From: an uncultured Mollicutes bacterium
GTDB taxonomy: Bacteria; Bacillota_I; Bacilli_A; RF39; UBA660
Direction: 5' to 3'
Assembly (NCBI GenBank): GCA_946500425.1
Contig: CAMMVQ010000013.1
Span: forward strand, 1-34,319
DNA length: 34,319 bases
The translations under genes and the position numbers were made by a program. Below are positions 7,221-15,539 of the stretch, piece by piece. The notes under the pieces were generated by a model, which worked only from the letters and a program-made list of their open reading frames with translations, ran no database searches and was not told the DNA's origin. Every line of letters begins with the position of its first letter. The first letter of the stretch is position 1.

Positions 7221-8968
7221 TCGTAAAAGGACAACGTATTAATGACCGTTACGAGATAGAAAAACTAATTGGTGAAGGTGGTATGGCTAACGTTTATTTA
7301 GCCCAAGATACCATTTTGGACCGTAAGGTTGCCGTTAAGGTTTTACGTGGTGATTTAGCAGGAGACGAAAAGTTCGTAAGACGTTTTCAAAGAGAAGCAT
7401 TAGCGGCTTCATCGCTTTCTCATCCTAACATCGTTGAAATATATGACGTTGGTGAAGACGAGGGAAACTTTTACATCGTAATGGAGTACATCGAGGGTAA
7501 AACGTTAAAACAGCTTATTAAAAAGCGGGGTGTTTTGACGCTTCCAGAAACGATAGACATCATGTTACAGCTTTTGGATGCTTTAGCACAAGCTCATGAC
7601 TCTTACATTATTCACCGTGATATTAAACCCCAAAACATAATGATAAAAGATAATGGCTTAGTAAAGATAACCGACTTTGGTATTGCCATGGCGTTAAATA
7701 GTGTTGAATTAACCCAGACCAACTCAGTTATGGGATCAGTACATTATTTACCGCCAGAGCAAGCGAGTGGCAAAGGTTCAACGATTAGAAGTGATATTTA
7801 CTCTTGCGGAATCTTAATGTTTGAAATGCTAACCGGTAAAATGCCATTTAAGGGTGATAGTGCGGTTGAAATAGCCTTAAAACACATGAAGGAGCCACTT
7901 CCTAACGTAAGAGAACTTAATCCGGTAGTTCCGCAATCAGTTGAAAACATCATCTTAAAAGCCGCTGCTAAAAATCCGAAAAACAGGTACCGTGACGTAA
8001 GAGAAATGGCTGAGGACATAAAAACGTGTCTTGATGAGTCAAGGGAAAACGAAGAAAAAATAAAGTTTAAATACCCGGAAAATGATTTTGGTGATACCAA
8101 GGCTGTAACGGTAATGAAGGAAGAAAAAAAAGAAGAACCAAAGGAAAAACCAGTAGCAAAGCAAATCACCGAAGATGAAAAAATAGAAAAGGGAAATAAG
8201 AAAAAAATGATTATTATTGGTTCTATAATCACTGTCTTTGTAGTAGCCATTTTATTTATAACGCTATTATTACCAAAGTTAACGGACGCTAAGGACGTGG
8301 AGGTTCCGGACGTTTACGGAATGGAAATATCAAAAGCGGAAGCCATGCTTAAAAAAGCCGGATTTCAAATAGAGTCAAAGAAAAAAGCTAGTGACGAAGT
8401 TGATGAAGATTTGGTAATAGAAACCGAACCTAGCAAAAATAGATATGCCAAGAAAGGAAGTAAGATTATAATTTATTATTCTTCCGGAAGTGAAAAGATT
8501 ACCATTGAAGATTATACCGGACAAAACGCGTACGAAGTAAAAGGAAAGTTAGACCTTTTAGGTATTAAAGCTACGATTGAAGAAAAAAGTGTTAATGATT
8601 CGGTTAAGTACGAGGGAAAAGAGCAACTTATAATTGACCAAAGCGTAAAAGAAGGAGAAAAACTTGCTTCTGGAAAATCGATAATTTTATATATTCCGAA
8701 GATAATTTCGGTATATCCAGACATGGTAACGGATGGTTGGACCTTAGAAAGAGCAACTGAGTTTTGCGAAAAATATGGTCTTACTTTAAAAGTTAATTAT
8801 CAAGAAAGAGCTGACGTAATGGAAAATCAGGTCTTAGCACAAGACCCAAAACCAGGTGAGGAGATTTACGAAAACGACACCCTTAAAATAGTTGTTTCTA
8901 AAGCTTCTACGACAACAACCACCACAACCCAAGCACCGGGTGAAGAAGAAAAAGTCGAAGGTGAATAA
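7217..8968 (+). CDS. prkC: PASTA-domain Ser/Thr protein kinase PrkC/StkP
   Basis: Membrane kinase that senses cell wall fragments or lipid II and phosphorylates cell wall and translation targets. The kinase domain covers about residues 10-270: G-E-G-G-M-A-N-V glycine loop, K41 in AVKVL, HRDIKPQN catalytic loop, DFGIA, and G-S-V-H-Y-L-P-P-E-Q in the activation segment. A Lys/Glu-rich juxtamembrane linker leads to one membrane helix at about 330-355. Three extracellular PASTA repeats follow (about 361-427, 430-497, 500-566), then a short Thr-run and acidic tail. Length 583 with three PASTA repeats is common. It overlaps prpC by 4 bp and rsgA by 1 bp (TAATG), so expression is coupled. Confidence 0.96.
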   Translation: MIVKGQRINDRYEIEKLIGEGGMANVYLAQDTILDRKVAVKVLRGDLAGDEKFVRRFQREALAASSLSHPNIVEIYDVGEDEGNFYIVMEYIEGKTLKQLIKKRGVLTLPETIDIMLQLLDALAQAHDSYIIHRDIKPQNIMIKDNGLVKITDFGIAMALNSVELTQTNSVMGSVHYLPPEQASGKGSTIRSDIYSCGILMFEMLTGKMPFKGDSAVEIALKHMKEPLPNVRELNPVVPQSVENIILKAAAKNPKNRYRDVREMAEDIKTCLDESRENEEKIKFKYPENDFGDTKAVTVMKEEKKEEPKEKPVAKQITEDEKIEKGNKKKMIIIGSIITVFVVAILFITLLLPKLTDAKDVEVPDVYGMEISKAEAMLKKAGFQIESKKKASDEVDEDLVIETEPSKNRYAKKGSKIIIYYSSGSEKITIEDYTGQNAYEVKGKLDLLGIKATIEEKSVNDSVKYEGKEQLIIDQSVKEGEKLASGKSIILYIPKIISVYPDMVTDGWTLERATEFCEKYGLTLKVNYQERADVMENQVLAQDPKPGEEIYENDTLKIVVSKASTTTTTTTQAPGEEEKVEGE

Positions 8969-9816
8969 TGGAAGGAAGAATAATAAAACTAATAAGTAAC
9001 CAGTGGACCGTTAGTGCGGGAGGAGAAAAAATAATTTGTTCATCAAAAGGAAGTTTTAGACATTTTAAAATATCCCCTATAGTAGGGGATATAGTTTTAG
9101 TTGATGAAAAGACAAACGTAATAAAAAAAGTTCTGCCAAGAAAAAATGAACTTATTAGACCGGTGATTGCCAACGTTGACCAAGCAATCGTGTTAACAAG
9201 CTGTAAAGAACCAGATTTTTCTAGTAACCTACTTGATAAAATGCTAGTTGTAATTGAATATAATAACATTAAACCAATTATTTGTTTTACTAAGTATGAT
9301 TTATTAAATGATGATGAAAAAATAAAAATAGACGAAATAATCGCCTACTATAAAAGTATTGGTTATGACGTTTTTATTAATTCAGAAGTTAATGATATTA
9401 AAAAAATTATAAATGGCAAAGTGAGCGTTTTAACCGGTCAAACTGGTGTTGGAAAATCCTCTCTTTTAAATAAAATAAAGGCTGAACTTAAGCTGCCAAC
9501 CGGTGAAATATCACGGGCTTTAGGACGCGGTAAACACACCACAAGGCACGTGGAATTGTTAGAGGTGGCTGGTGGTTTGGTTGCGGATACTCCTGGCTTT
9601 TCTTCACTTGATTTTAATGGTATGAACAAAAAAGATATCAGAGATAATTTTACTGAGTTTTACTTAAATTCCAATAAGTGTAAATATCAGGATTGTGCCC
9701 ACGTAAACGAAGATGGTTGTTTTATAAAAAAACTAGTTAACGAAGGAAAAATATTAGCTTCAAGGTACGAAAATTACAAGATTTTTATAAAAAGTCTGGA
9801 TGAAAGAAGATGGTAA
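8968..9816 (+). CDS. rsgA: Ribosome small subunit-dependent GTPase RsgA
   Basis: GTPase acting in the late maturation of the 30S subunit. It has an N-terminal OB fold (about residues 1-65), then a circularly permuted GTPase domain in which T-K-Y-D (G4) comes before the P-loop G-Q-T-G-V-G-K-S-S (G1), H-T-T-R-H-V (switch I) and D-T-P-G-F (G3). The C-terminal zinc domain has C-K-Y-x-D-C-x-H-x5-C. Length 282 is typical. In Bacilli it is often a substrate of the neighbouring PASTA kinase, which fits the gene order prpC-prkC-rsgA-rpe. Confidence 0.95.
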   Translation: MEGRIIKLISNQWTVSAGGEKIICSSKGSFRHFKISPIVGDIVLVDEKTNVIKKVLPRKNELIRPVIANVDQAIVLTSCKEPDFSSNLLDKMLVVIEYNNIKPIICFTKYDLLNDDEKIKIDEIIAYYKSIGYDVFINSEVNDIKKIINGKVSVLTGQTGVGKSSLLNKIKAELKLPTGEISRALGRGKHTTRHVELLEVAGGLVADTPGFSSLDFNGMNKKDIRDNFTEFYLNSNKCKYQDCAHVNEDGCFIKKLVNEGKILASRYENYKIFIKSLDERRW

Positions 9817-9817
9817 A

Positions 9818-10456
9818 ATGAAAGTTTCAATATCTGTTTTAGGTTGCTATGATAATTTAGAGGAATCAGTTAAAAAGGTAAATAATACTTCTGCTAATTA
9901 TTTACACGTTGACGTTATGGACGGAAAGTTTGTTTTAAATCGTAAATTTCCTTATGAAATAGTAGAAATAGTAAAAGAAATTAGCGTAAAACCATTAGAT
10001 GTTCATTTGATGGTAGAAAGTATTGACACCGTTAAAAAATATGCTGAGTTAAAGCCGGAAATCTTAACCTTTCACATAGAAATAATCAAAGATGATGAAA
10101 TTATTAATTACGTTAAAAGTTTAGGCATTAAAGTTGGATTAGCCATTAATCCAGAAACTAGTATTTCTAAAATAATGCCATACGTTAATTCGGTTGACCT
10201 TATATTATTTATGAGTGTTAATCCTGGATTAGGGGGTCAATCATTTAAGCCAGAAGTATTAGAAAAAGTAAAAGCTTTAAAGCCGTATTTAAAAGGTGAT
10301 GTTGTGATAAGTATTGATGGTGGTATAAACGATAAGAACGTTAAGGTGTGCAAAGAAGCTGGATGTGACATGGTAGTTTCTGGTTCGTTTGTTACTAATT
10401 CAGAAGATTATGAGGAAAAGATAAAAAAATTATCTATTGGTAAAAGAACTTGTTAA
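9818..10456 (+). CDS. rpe: Ribulose-phosphate 3-epimerase
   Basis: Interconverts ribulose 5-phosphate and xylulose 5-phosphate in the pentose phosphate pathway. TIM-barrel motifs are visible: HVDVMDGKFV (metal and catalytic Asp), D-V-H-L-M-V, M-S-V-N-P-G-L-G-G-Q-x-F phosphate loop and IDGGIN with the second catalytic Asp. The usual S-I-L-x-x-D near the start reads S-V-L-G-C-Y-D here. The ATG at 9818, 1 bp past the rsgA stop, gives 212 residues, the usual length; an upstream in-frame start inside rsgA would add non-conserved residues. The gene normally next in Firmicutes, a thiamine pyrophosphokinase, is not here. Confidence 0.93.
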   Translation: MKVSISVLGCYDNLEESVKKVNNTSANYLHVDVMDGKFVLNRKFPYEIVEIVKEISVKPLDVHLMVESIDTVKKYAELKPEILTFHIEIIKDDEIINYVKSLGIKVGLAINPETSISKIMPYVNSVDLILFMSVNPGLGGQSFKPEVLEKVKALKPYLKGDVVISIDGGINDKNVKVCKEAGCDMVVSGSFVTNSEDYEEKIKKLSIGKRTC

Positions 10457-10475
10457 AAGTAACTTTTACTTTTTT
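10455..10475 (+). terminator. AT-rich terminator after rpe
   Basis: AAAAGTAA (10455-10462), CTT loop, TTACTTTT (10466-10473), then T. The stem is weak but directly follows the rpe stop. Confidence 0.5.
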
Positions 10476-10522
10476 AATATTATGATATTATATATTTCAA
10501 AGGTTTTGTTAGGAGTATTATT

Positions 10523-11161
10523 ATGAAGTTTATAAGTAATGCGCAAATAAAAATGATAAAAGATTATGAGCAACCATTCATTGTAACTATGACTGGTTTC
10601 CCTGGAAGTGGGAAAACTCATATGTCAAGACAAATTTCTCGGCAACTCAAAATCTTTTTGTTAAGTAATGATTTTATTAGAAATTATTATACTAAAAACA
10701 TAAAAAGTAACATATCTGCGGACTCTTTAAAAACTAGGTTATTTGTAAAAAGAGTAAACGTTCAAAGGTTTTTAATTCTTTTAGAACATCGTAAATCCTT
10801 TGTATACGACGCTGGTTTAAGTTCTTTAGGAAGAATAAAAATAATGTCTATAGCTAGTAAAATTTTTAGATATAAACTAATTAAAGTTAAAATAAATTCA
10901 AATGATCATGATAATTTAATGAGACTATCAAAAAGAAAAATAGATTTTGATTTTAAAGACGAATTAATAATAGGCGATAACTCTAATTATTCTGGTAGCT
11001 TTTCAGAAGAAACGTATCAAGTTATAAAAGAGCGTAAACCAATTTTAATGACGGATGATTTTTTTGATTATAATTTAATTAATACGGGTAGTTTAAGTTA
11101 TTTTGACTCACAAATAAATGACACTATTGAAGATATTAAACTCAAGGTAAAGAAAAAATAG
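10523..11161 (+). CDS. P-loop kinase-like ATP-binding protein, unknown substrate
   Basis: 212 residues. A clear Walker A, G25-F-P-G-S-G-K-T32, follows a hydrophobic strand (F-I-V-T-M-T), as in small-molecule kinases and zeta-toxin/AAA_33-type proteins. L-L-S-N-D-F-I-R after the P-loop resembles the strand-2 Asp that binds a substrate in this group. V-Y-D-A-G at about 95-99 could be the strand before Walker B. No antitoxin-like partner is adjacent, so a toxin role is not indicated. It has its own upstream gap after the rpe terminator, with AGGAG before the ATG. The substrate cannot be named from the sequence. Confidence 0.6.
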   Translation: MKFISNAQIKMIKDYEQPFIVTMTGFPGSGKTHMSRQISRQLKIFLLSNDFIRNYYTKNIKSNISADSLKTRLFVKRVNVQRFLILLEHRKSFVYDAGLSSLGRIKIMSIASKIFRYKLIKVKINSNDHDNLMRLSKRKIDFDFKDELIIGDNSNYSGSFSEETYQVIKERKPILMTDDFFDYNLINTGSLSYFDSQINDTIEDIKLKVKKK

Positions 11162-11221
11162 CTAATTTGACTTTAGATGTTTTTTGTGGTAGAGTATGTG
11201 GACGAAAGAGGGGATTTTATT

Positions 11222-11842
11222 ATGAATAAAGAGAACTTGACAAAGGTTGTTAAAAGATTGGGGTGCGTTTTATTAGCGGGTACTTTTGTTGCAGCCATTC
11301 AGGTAAGTGCTAAAGAAAAAACTAATGAAACAGAAGAAAATGAAGAACATTATTCAGCTTCTGATGCTTTAGATGCATATAATTTACTAAAAGAAGACGG
11401 TGCCACAAATTACGATTATGATGAAGATGACCTAAAAGTAGGATGCTACGTAAAAGTAAGTGGAAGAGGAAATGAATCATCTGACGGGTCTGGTAAATTA
11501 GGATATGAATGGAAAAATAAAGACATGATGATTGTTGGGGTAAGGGAAAATGCTGAGTTTCCTTATGCTTGTGCAATAATTAGTGAAAATCCATCTTCTA
11601 AAGATACGATGGCTTGGTTTAAGGCAGAAAACTTAGGTTTTACTGTTAAAAATATAGAAAGCAGACTTTATGTTGGTGATGATAACAAGGTTCCAGTAGG
11701 TTATCAAAAAAGTGATGGCATCCCAGCGGGATATCAAGTAGATGGAGACTTTGCTACCAAAATAACTAGAGTTTGTCCTTATTATTCCGATGATTCAAAA
11801 GAAGAAATAGCAAAAACGTATAGAATTAGTTTGGAAAAGTAA
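11222..11842 (+). CDS. Secreted protein of unknown function
   Basis: 206 residues from the ATG at 11222, which follows GAGGGGA; an upstream in-frame ATG (11177) would put odd residues before the signal peptide. Residues 1-31 form a signal peptide: basic start (N-K-E-N-L-T-K-V-V-K-R), hydrophobic core, and a likely cleavage after V-S-A. An acidic region follows. Near the C-terminus G-Y-Q-K-S-D-G-I-P-A-G-Y-Q contains a short GYQ duplication. There is no lipobox or LPXTG, so it is probably released or loosely wall-bound. The family is not recognised. Confidence 0.6.
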   Translation: MNKENLTKVVKRLGCVLLAGTFVAAIQVSAKEKTNETEENEEHYSASDALDAYNLLKEDGATNYDYDEDDLKVGCYVKVSGRGNESSDGSGKLGYEWKNKDMMIVGVRENAEFPYACAIISENPSSKDTMAWFKAENLGFTVKNIESRLYVGDDNKVPVGYQKSDGIPAGYQVDGDFATKITRVCPYYSDDSKEEIAKTYRISLEK

Positions 11843-11911
11843 TAAAAAGCTTTACAAATAGTAAAATATACTGTATACTATATAATGAATTTTGATATAA
11901 AGGAAAGAAGA

Positions 11912-12025
11912 TTGTATTTATCTCACCCGATTGCTAATGGCAGTGGGTTAAACGCCAACTAAGGAAAAATTTATCAGTGGATAATAGCGTTTTTTGGGTG
12001 AATACAAATCGTATTCACTTTTTTT
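11912..12025 (+). promoter_or_regulatory. L20-type leader with attenuator before infC
   Basis: A terminator hairpin GTGAATAC (11998-12005) / GTATTCAC (12011-12018) followed by seven T lies just upstream of infC. Its 5' arm belongs to GGGTGAATACAA (11996-12007), which can pair instead with 11912-11928 (TTGTATT, 5-nt bulge, CACCC), forming a long-range antiterminator. This switch in front of infC-rpmI-rplT is the design of the Firmicutes L20 leader, in which L20 binds the leader RNA as a mimic of its 23S site and shuts off the operon. The pairing is read from the sequence; the L20 link is from known biology. Confidence 0.75.
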
Positions 12026-12040
12026 ATGGAGGTGCTTAAT

Positions 12041-12568
12041 ATAGCAAAAGAAAAAGATATGCCAATTAATGAGCAGATAAGAGCAAAACAAATGCTTGTA
12101 ATTGGTCCAAATGGTGAACAATTAGGTATTAAATCTAAGGATGAGGCGTTAACCCTTGCTTCATATGCTGGTTTTGACCTTGTACTTATTAATGATAAGG
12201 CAGAAAATCCGGTTTGTAAGTTAATGGATTATAATAAGTTTAAGTATGAAAAGAAAAAGAAACTAAAAGAATCACAAAAGAAGCAAAAAGAAAATAACGC
12301 TGAGATGAAGGAGTATCGTTTGTCTCCAAACATTGACGTTCATGATTTTAATACCAAACTTAACAACGCAAAAAAATACCTTGAAAAGGGTCATAAGATA
12401 AAACTTTCGATTCGTTTTCGTGGTCGTGAAATGCAGTTTACCGATAAGGGTAAGGAAGTTATGTTAAGGTTTGCTGATGAATTAAAGGAAGTAAGCACGT
12501 TAGAAAGTAATCCGGTTTTAGACGGAAGAAACATGATAGCGATGCTTAGTCCGGTAAAAAATAAGTAG
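12041..12568 (+). CDS. infC: Translation initiation factor IF-3, probable AUA start
   Basis: Binds the 30S subunit, blocks 50S joining and checks the start codon. The N-terminal domain is seen in P-I-N-E-Q-I-R-A-K and G-E-Q-L-G-I-K-S-K-D-E-A-L, then D-Y-x-K-F-K-Y-E-K-K-K-K linker, and the C-terminal domain with L-S-P-N-I-D-V-H-D-F-x-T-K and K-I-K-L-S-I-R-F-R-G-R-E. The only good ribosome binding site, GGAGGTG (12028-12034), lies 6 bases before ATA at 12041. An ATG at 12026 overlaps that site and has only the terminator T-run upstream. Rare start codons (AUU, AUA) are a hallmark of infC and allow IF-3 to repress itself. From 12041 the protein has 175 residues. Confidence 0.9.
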   Translation: MAKEKDMPINEQIRAKQMLVIGPNGEQLGIKSKDEALTLASYAGFDLVLINDKAENPVCKLMDYNKFKYEKKKKLKESQKKQKENNAEMKEYRLSPNIDVHDFNTKLNNAKKYLEKGHKIKLSIRFRGREMQFTDKGKEVMLRFADELKEVSTLESNPVLDGRNMIAMLSPVKNK

Positions 12569-12585
12569 TTACAGGGAGGAAAATT

Positions 12586-12789
12586 ATGGCAAAGAAAACA
12601 CAAAAGACACATAAAGGTACTAAGAAGGTTTTAAACGTTAGGCAAAGCGGTACCATTACGATTGGAAGACCAGGTTCAAGACACAATACTGGTACGAAAA
12701 ACGCTGCTTATAACAGGAAGAACAGAAAGGGTTCTACCTTAAGTAAGGCGGATACTAACAGGTTAAAAAGAATAATTGATACATTATAA
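12586..12789 (+). CDS. rpmI: 50S ribosomal protein L35
   Basis: Very basic 67-residue protein of the large subunit. It has the L35 pattern: M-A-K-K-T-Q-K-T-H-K-G-T-K-K at the start, R-P-G-S-R-H-N-T-G-T-K in the middle and S-K-A-D-x-x-R-L-K-R-I-I at the end. GGGAGGA precedes the ATG. Middle gene of infC-rpmI-rplT. Confidence 0.92.
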   Translation: MAKKTQKTHKGTKKVLNVRQSGTITIGRPGSRHNTGTKNAAYNRKNRKGSTLSKADTNRLKRIIDTL

Positions 12790-12815
12790 TTAGTAATTAA
12801 CAAGGAGGAATTTAA

Positions 12816-13385
12816 ATGGCAAGAGTAAAAAATGGTGCCGTTGTAAAGGCACGTCGTAAAAAGATATTAAAAGAAGCTAAAGGATACTTTGGAAGTAAAC
12901 ATAGATTATTTAAAACGGCTAAAGAACAAGTAATGCATTCATATGTTTATGCTTATAGGGATAGAAGACAAACAAAGCGTAACTTTAGAAAGTTATGGAT
13001 TGTTCGTATTAATGCTGCATGCCGTCAAAACGAAATTAGTTATTCAAGATTTATAAATGGTTTATCAAAGGCAGGTGTTACCGTTAACCGTAAAATGCTT
13101 GCGGAAATAGCAATTGATTCACCAAAAACATTTACTGATTTAGTTATCATTGCTAAAGATGCATTAAACGGAAAAATGCCCAAAGAAGCAAAAGCCGAGG
13201 TAAAAAAAGAAACCGTAAAGAAAACTGAAGAGAAAAAAGAAACAAAAAAAGCGCCAGCTAAAAAGGAAGAAAAAGAAGATATATCAAAATTAACCGTGGC
13301 AGAACTAAAAGCAATAGCTAAAGAAAAAGGAATTGAAGGATATACTTCTATGAAAAAAGCCGAATTATTAGAGAAACTAGCATAG
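12816..13385 (+). CDS. rplT: 50S ribosomal protein L20 with an extra C-terminal SAP/Rho-N-like domain
   Basis: Residues 1-119 are a complete L20: ARVKNG start, [16 protein letters not shown], then Y-A-Y-R-D-R-R-Q-x-K-R-x-F-R-x-L-W-I-x-R-I-N-A-A and ending in I-A-x-x-A-L. It binds 23S rRNA early in 50S assembly and, in Firmicutes, represses its own operon through the leader upstream. Unlike the usual L20 of about 118 residues this one has 189. A Lys/Glu/Ala linker (about 120-153) leads to a helix-extension-helix of about 35 residues starting [15 protein letters not shown] and ending [10 protein letters not shown], the pattern of Rho N-terminal/SAP-like nucleic acid-binding modules. AGGAGG precedes the ATG. 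Confidence 0.93.
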   Translation: MARVKNGAVVKARRKKILKEAKGYFGSKHRLFKTAKEQVMHSYVYAYRDRRQTKRNFRKLWIVRINAACRQNEISYSRFINGLSKAGVTVNRKMLAEIAIDSPKTFTDLVIIAKDALNGKMPKEAKAEVKKETVKKTEEKKETKKAPAKKEEKEDISKLTVAELKAIAKEKGIEGYTSMKKAELLEKLA

Positions 13386-13396
13386 TTTCTTTTTTT
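13372..13396 (+). terminator. Terminator of infC-rpmI-rplT
   Basis: AGAAACTA (13372-13379), GCA loop, TAGTTTCT (13383-13390), T-run. It begins inside the last codons of rplT, and the TAG stop forms part of the stem. Confidence 0.85.
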
Positions 13397-13423
13397 GTTG
13401 TATAATTATTTTAGGTGAATGAT

Positions 13424-14365
13424 ATGAACACTTATTTAATTTATGGTAACGATTACGGATTAATTAAAAGAGAAATAGATAAAATAACAAAGGAGATAAC
13501 TGACGTTGTTAAGTATGATTTATTAGAAAGTAAGATAGATGATTTATTAGATGATGCTTCGTGTTTATCTTTGTTTGGTAGTAAAAAGGCTTTAATAGGA
13601 GAAAACGCCACGTTTTTAACGGGGGCTAAAGATAATTATATAAATCATGATTTAGAATACTTAAATAATTATTTGTTAGATGAAAACCATGAAAACATAG
13701 TCATAATAAGCGTTGTGACGGATAAGTTGGACGAACGAAAAAAAATCGTTAAAACTTTAAAGCAAAGGGCAAAAGTAATTCATAAGGACGTAATTGAACA
13801 AAAGGATTTACCTAAGTTTGTGATGAGGGAGTTTAAAGATGAAGGATACGTAATAGACTATAAAGATGCTTCTTATTTTGTCGATTTTGTTGGTAAAAAC
13901 GTGGATATATTATTAAGTGAAATAAAAAAAATGATAATTTTTAAGGATTCAGAAAAAAAGATAACCGTAAGTGATATTAATCAAATAAGTAGTAAATCCT
14001 TTAATGATAATATTTTTGATTTAAGTGATGCAATCATGAGAAAAGATTTTAAAAAGATATTTTCATGTTATGATGATTTGATGGTGATAAAAGAGGAACC
14101 AATAAAGATTATTTCTTTAATTGCGAGTCAGTTTACGTTAGTTTATCAAGTTAAATTATTATCAAAGAAAATAATAACTGATAAAGAGATTGCGGGTGTT
14201 TTAAAAGTTCATCCGTACCGGGTAAAACTTGCTTTGGCGACCAACTATAAATTAGATGATTTAAAAAACATGTTAAAGAAATTACATAACTTAGATTATA
14301 ACATTAAAAGTGGGCAGGAATTAGATAAAAAAACGGCTTTAGAAAATTTTTTGCTATCTTTATAA
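13424..14365 (+). CDS. holA: DNA polymerase III delta subunit
   Basis: Clamp-loader subunit that opens the sliding clamp. The start is MNTYLIYGNDYGLIKREI, matching HolA (Y-L-I-Y-G-x-D-x-x-L-I). The middle has L-F-G-S-K-K-A-L-I-G, then the AAA+ lid and helical collar (S-K-S-F-N-D-N-I-F-D-L-S-D-A-I and A-S-Q-F-T-L-V-Y-Q-V-K-L-L). Length 313 from the ATG at 13424, which follows AGGTGA; a GTG three codons upstream overlaps that ribosome site and is less likely. A TATAAT at 13401-13406 may give its own transcript with a very short leader. rpsT, often next to holA, is not here. Confidence 0.85.
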   Translation: MNTYLIYGNDYGLIKREIDKITKEITDVVKYDLLESKIDDLLDDASCLSLFGSKKALIGENATFLTGAKDNYINHDLEYLNNYLLDENHENIVIISVVTDKLDERKKIVKTLKQRAKVIHKDVIEQKDLPKFVMREFKDEGYVIDYKDASYFVDFVGKNVDILLSEIKKMIIFKDSEKKITVSDINQISSKSFNDNIFDLSDAIMRKDFKKIFSCYDDLMVIKEEPIKIISLIASQFTLVYQVKLLSKKIITDKEIAGVLKVHPYRVKLALATNYKLDDLKNMLKKLHNLDYNIKSGQELDKKTALENFLLSL

Positions 14366-14396
14366 TTTTAATGTTAAAATATTTAGGGAGGATATA

Positions 14397-14498
14397 ATGG
14401 ACGAATTAACTAGTAAAGAAAAGAAGTCAATGATAATCAAAATAGTAATAGGTTTTATTGCTTTGATAGTCATAATGATAATTGGATTATTAGTATAA
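14397..14498 (+). CDS. 33-residue single-span membrane peptide
   Basis: ATG at 14397 behind a strong GGGAGG with 7-nt spacing; stop at 14496-14498, directly followed by a terminator. The product starts M-D-E-L-T-S-K-E-K-K-S, polar and charged, then has about 20 Ile/Val/Leu/Gly residues that form one membrane helix. The ribosome site, spacing and terminator argue for a real gene. Function and family are not recognised. It may be cotranscribed with holA. Confidence 0.6.
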   Translation: MDELTSKEKKSMIIKIVIGFIALIVIMIIGLLV

Positions 14499-14527
14499 AA
14501 AGAAGAGTTTAAGAAACTCTTCTTTTT
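14497..14527. terminator. Bidirectional terminator between the small peptide gene and uppP
   Basis: AAAAGAAGAGTTT (14498-14510), AAG loop, AAACTCTTCTTTT (14514-14526), with A and T tails on both sides. It serves both convergent genes. Confidence 0.9.
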
Positions 14528-15338
14528 ATAAAAACAAAATAACTAAAATTCCAACTATTAAACAGTATAACGAAAAATATCCTAACCGTCCTTTTTTCAT
14601 TATGTTAATGAACCATTTAGCACTAAAGTAAGTAATTATCATACTGGTAATCATACCAAGAAAGTAGGGTAAAAATAATTCGCTGAAATTAGTTGTTTCA
14701 AAAAGGTCCTTGACTCCTAAAATCATGGTCGCAAAGCTTATTGGTAAATAAAGCATAAAAGAGTAATTAACCGCGGTTTCTCTTTTTAGGTTTCTGCTCA
14801 TTGCGCCAACGATGGTAGCGCCACTCCTTGAAATACCCGGAAATAAGGCTATAACTTGAAAAAAACCTATTATGACACTATCAATTATGGTTATTTGTCC
14901 CTTTTCTTTTTTGCCTTTTGCATCTTTTATAACGAATAATGCGCAAGCGGTTATTAAAAGTGCTATTCCAATTAGTTTTACGTTCCCAGATATGGCTTCT
15001 ATCTTGTCTTTTAAAAGAAGACCAATAATACCCGCCGGAATGGTTCCGATAACAATTAACCAAGCATAATTGTAATTTTCTTTATACATTTCTTTTTTGG
15101 TTTTAAAATATTTAAAAAAATCACTAATTATTTTAAATATTTCCTTTCTGTATAAAAATAATATCGCTAAAAAAGAGCCAAAATTAACTACTATTTCAAA
15201 GTTCATGTCATTTAACATGTCAAACTTAAATAGCCTTTTAAAAATTAATAAATGTCCACTTGAAGATATTGGGATTGGCTCGGTAAAACCTTGAATGGCA
15301 CCCAAAAAGATATACTGTAATATTTGTATTAAATTCAT
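14526..15338 (-). CDS. uppP: Undecaprenyl-diphosphatase UppP/BacA
   Basis: Integral membrane phosphatase that recycles undecaprenyl diphosphate for peptidoglycan and other wall polymers; extra copies give bacitracin resistance. Motifs: L-G-A-I-Q-G-F-T-E-P-I-P-I-S-S-S-G-H near the N-terminus and F-P-G-I-S-R-S-G-A-T in the middle, both catalytic. 270 residues with about eight membrane helices. The start follows GGGAG on the minus strand, and a promoter lies at 15383-15411. Its presence shows that the cell makes a wall. Confidence 0.95.
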   Translation of the reverse strand: MNLIQILQYIFLGAIQGFTEPIPISSSGHLLIFKRLFKFDMLNDMNFEIVVNFGSFLAILFLYRKEIFKIISDFFKYFKTKKEMYKENYNYAWLIVIGTIPAGIIGLLLKDKIEAISGNVKLIGIALLITACALFVIKDAKGKKEKGQITIIDSVIIGFFQVIALFPGISRSGATIVGAMSRNLKRETAVNYSFMLYLPISFATMILGVKDLFETTNFSELFLPYFLGMITSMIITYFSAKWFINIMKKGRLGYFSLYCLIVGILVILFL

Positions 15339-15382
15339 TTTTACACTCCCTTTACTAGAAATAAATTATGCTATCCTTGAAA

Positions 15383-15411
15383 ATTATATCATAATTTATT
15401 TATTATTGCAG
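15383..15411 (-). promoter_or_regulatory. Promoter of uppP, minus strand
   Basis: CTGCAA (15411-15406), 17-bp spacer, TATAAT (15388-15383). A 10-bp inverted repeat (15361-15370 with 15390-15399) overlaps the -10 and start region and could be an operator. The rest of 15412-15530 is plain AT-rich sequence with nothing further seen. Confidence 0.55.
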
Positions 15412-15539
15412 TTCTTAAAACCAATTAAATAAAATATTTTATCATTCCCACTTTATTATATTAAAAATAAAATTAATAATTAATATTAAATAAATACTAA
15501 AATCTTTTTTAAATAAATAATATTTATTAGGTGGAAAAA

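Noticed and set aside
7798-8250. 150-codon minus-strand ORF inside prkC
   Set aside because: The plus frame has a complete, well-conserved kinase; the antisense frame is Ser/Phe-rich and has no start signals.
10523-11161. Zeta-type toxin
   Set aside because: The P-loop fits, but there is no adjacent epsilon-like antitoxin gene and the remaining zeta motifs are not evident.
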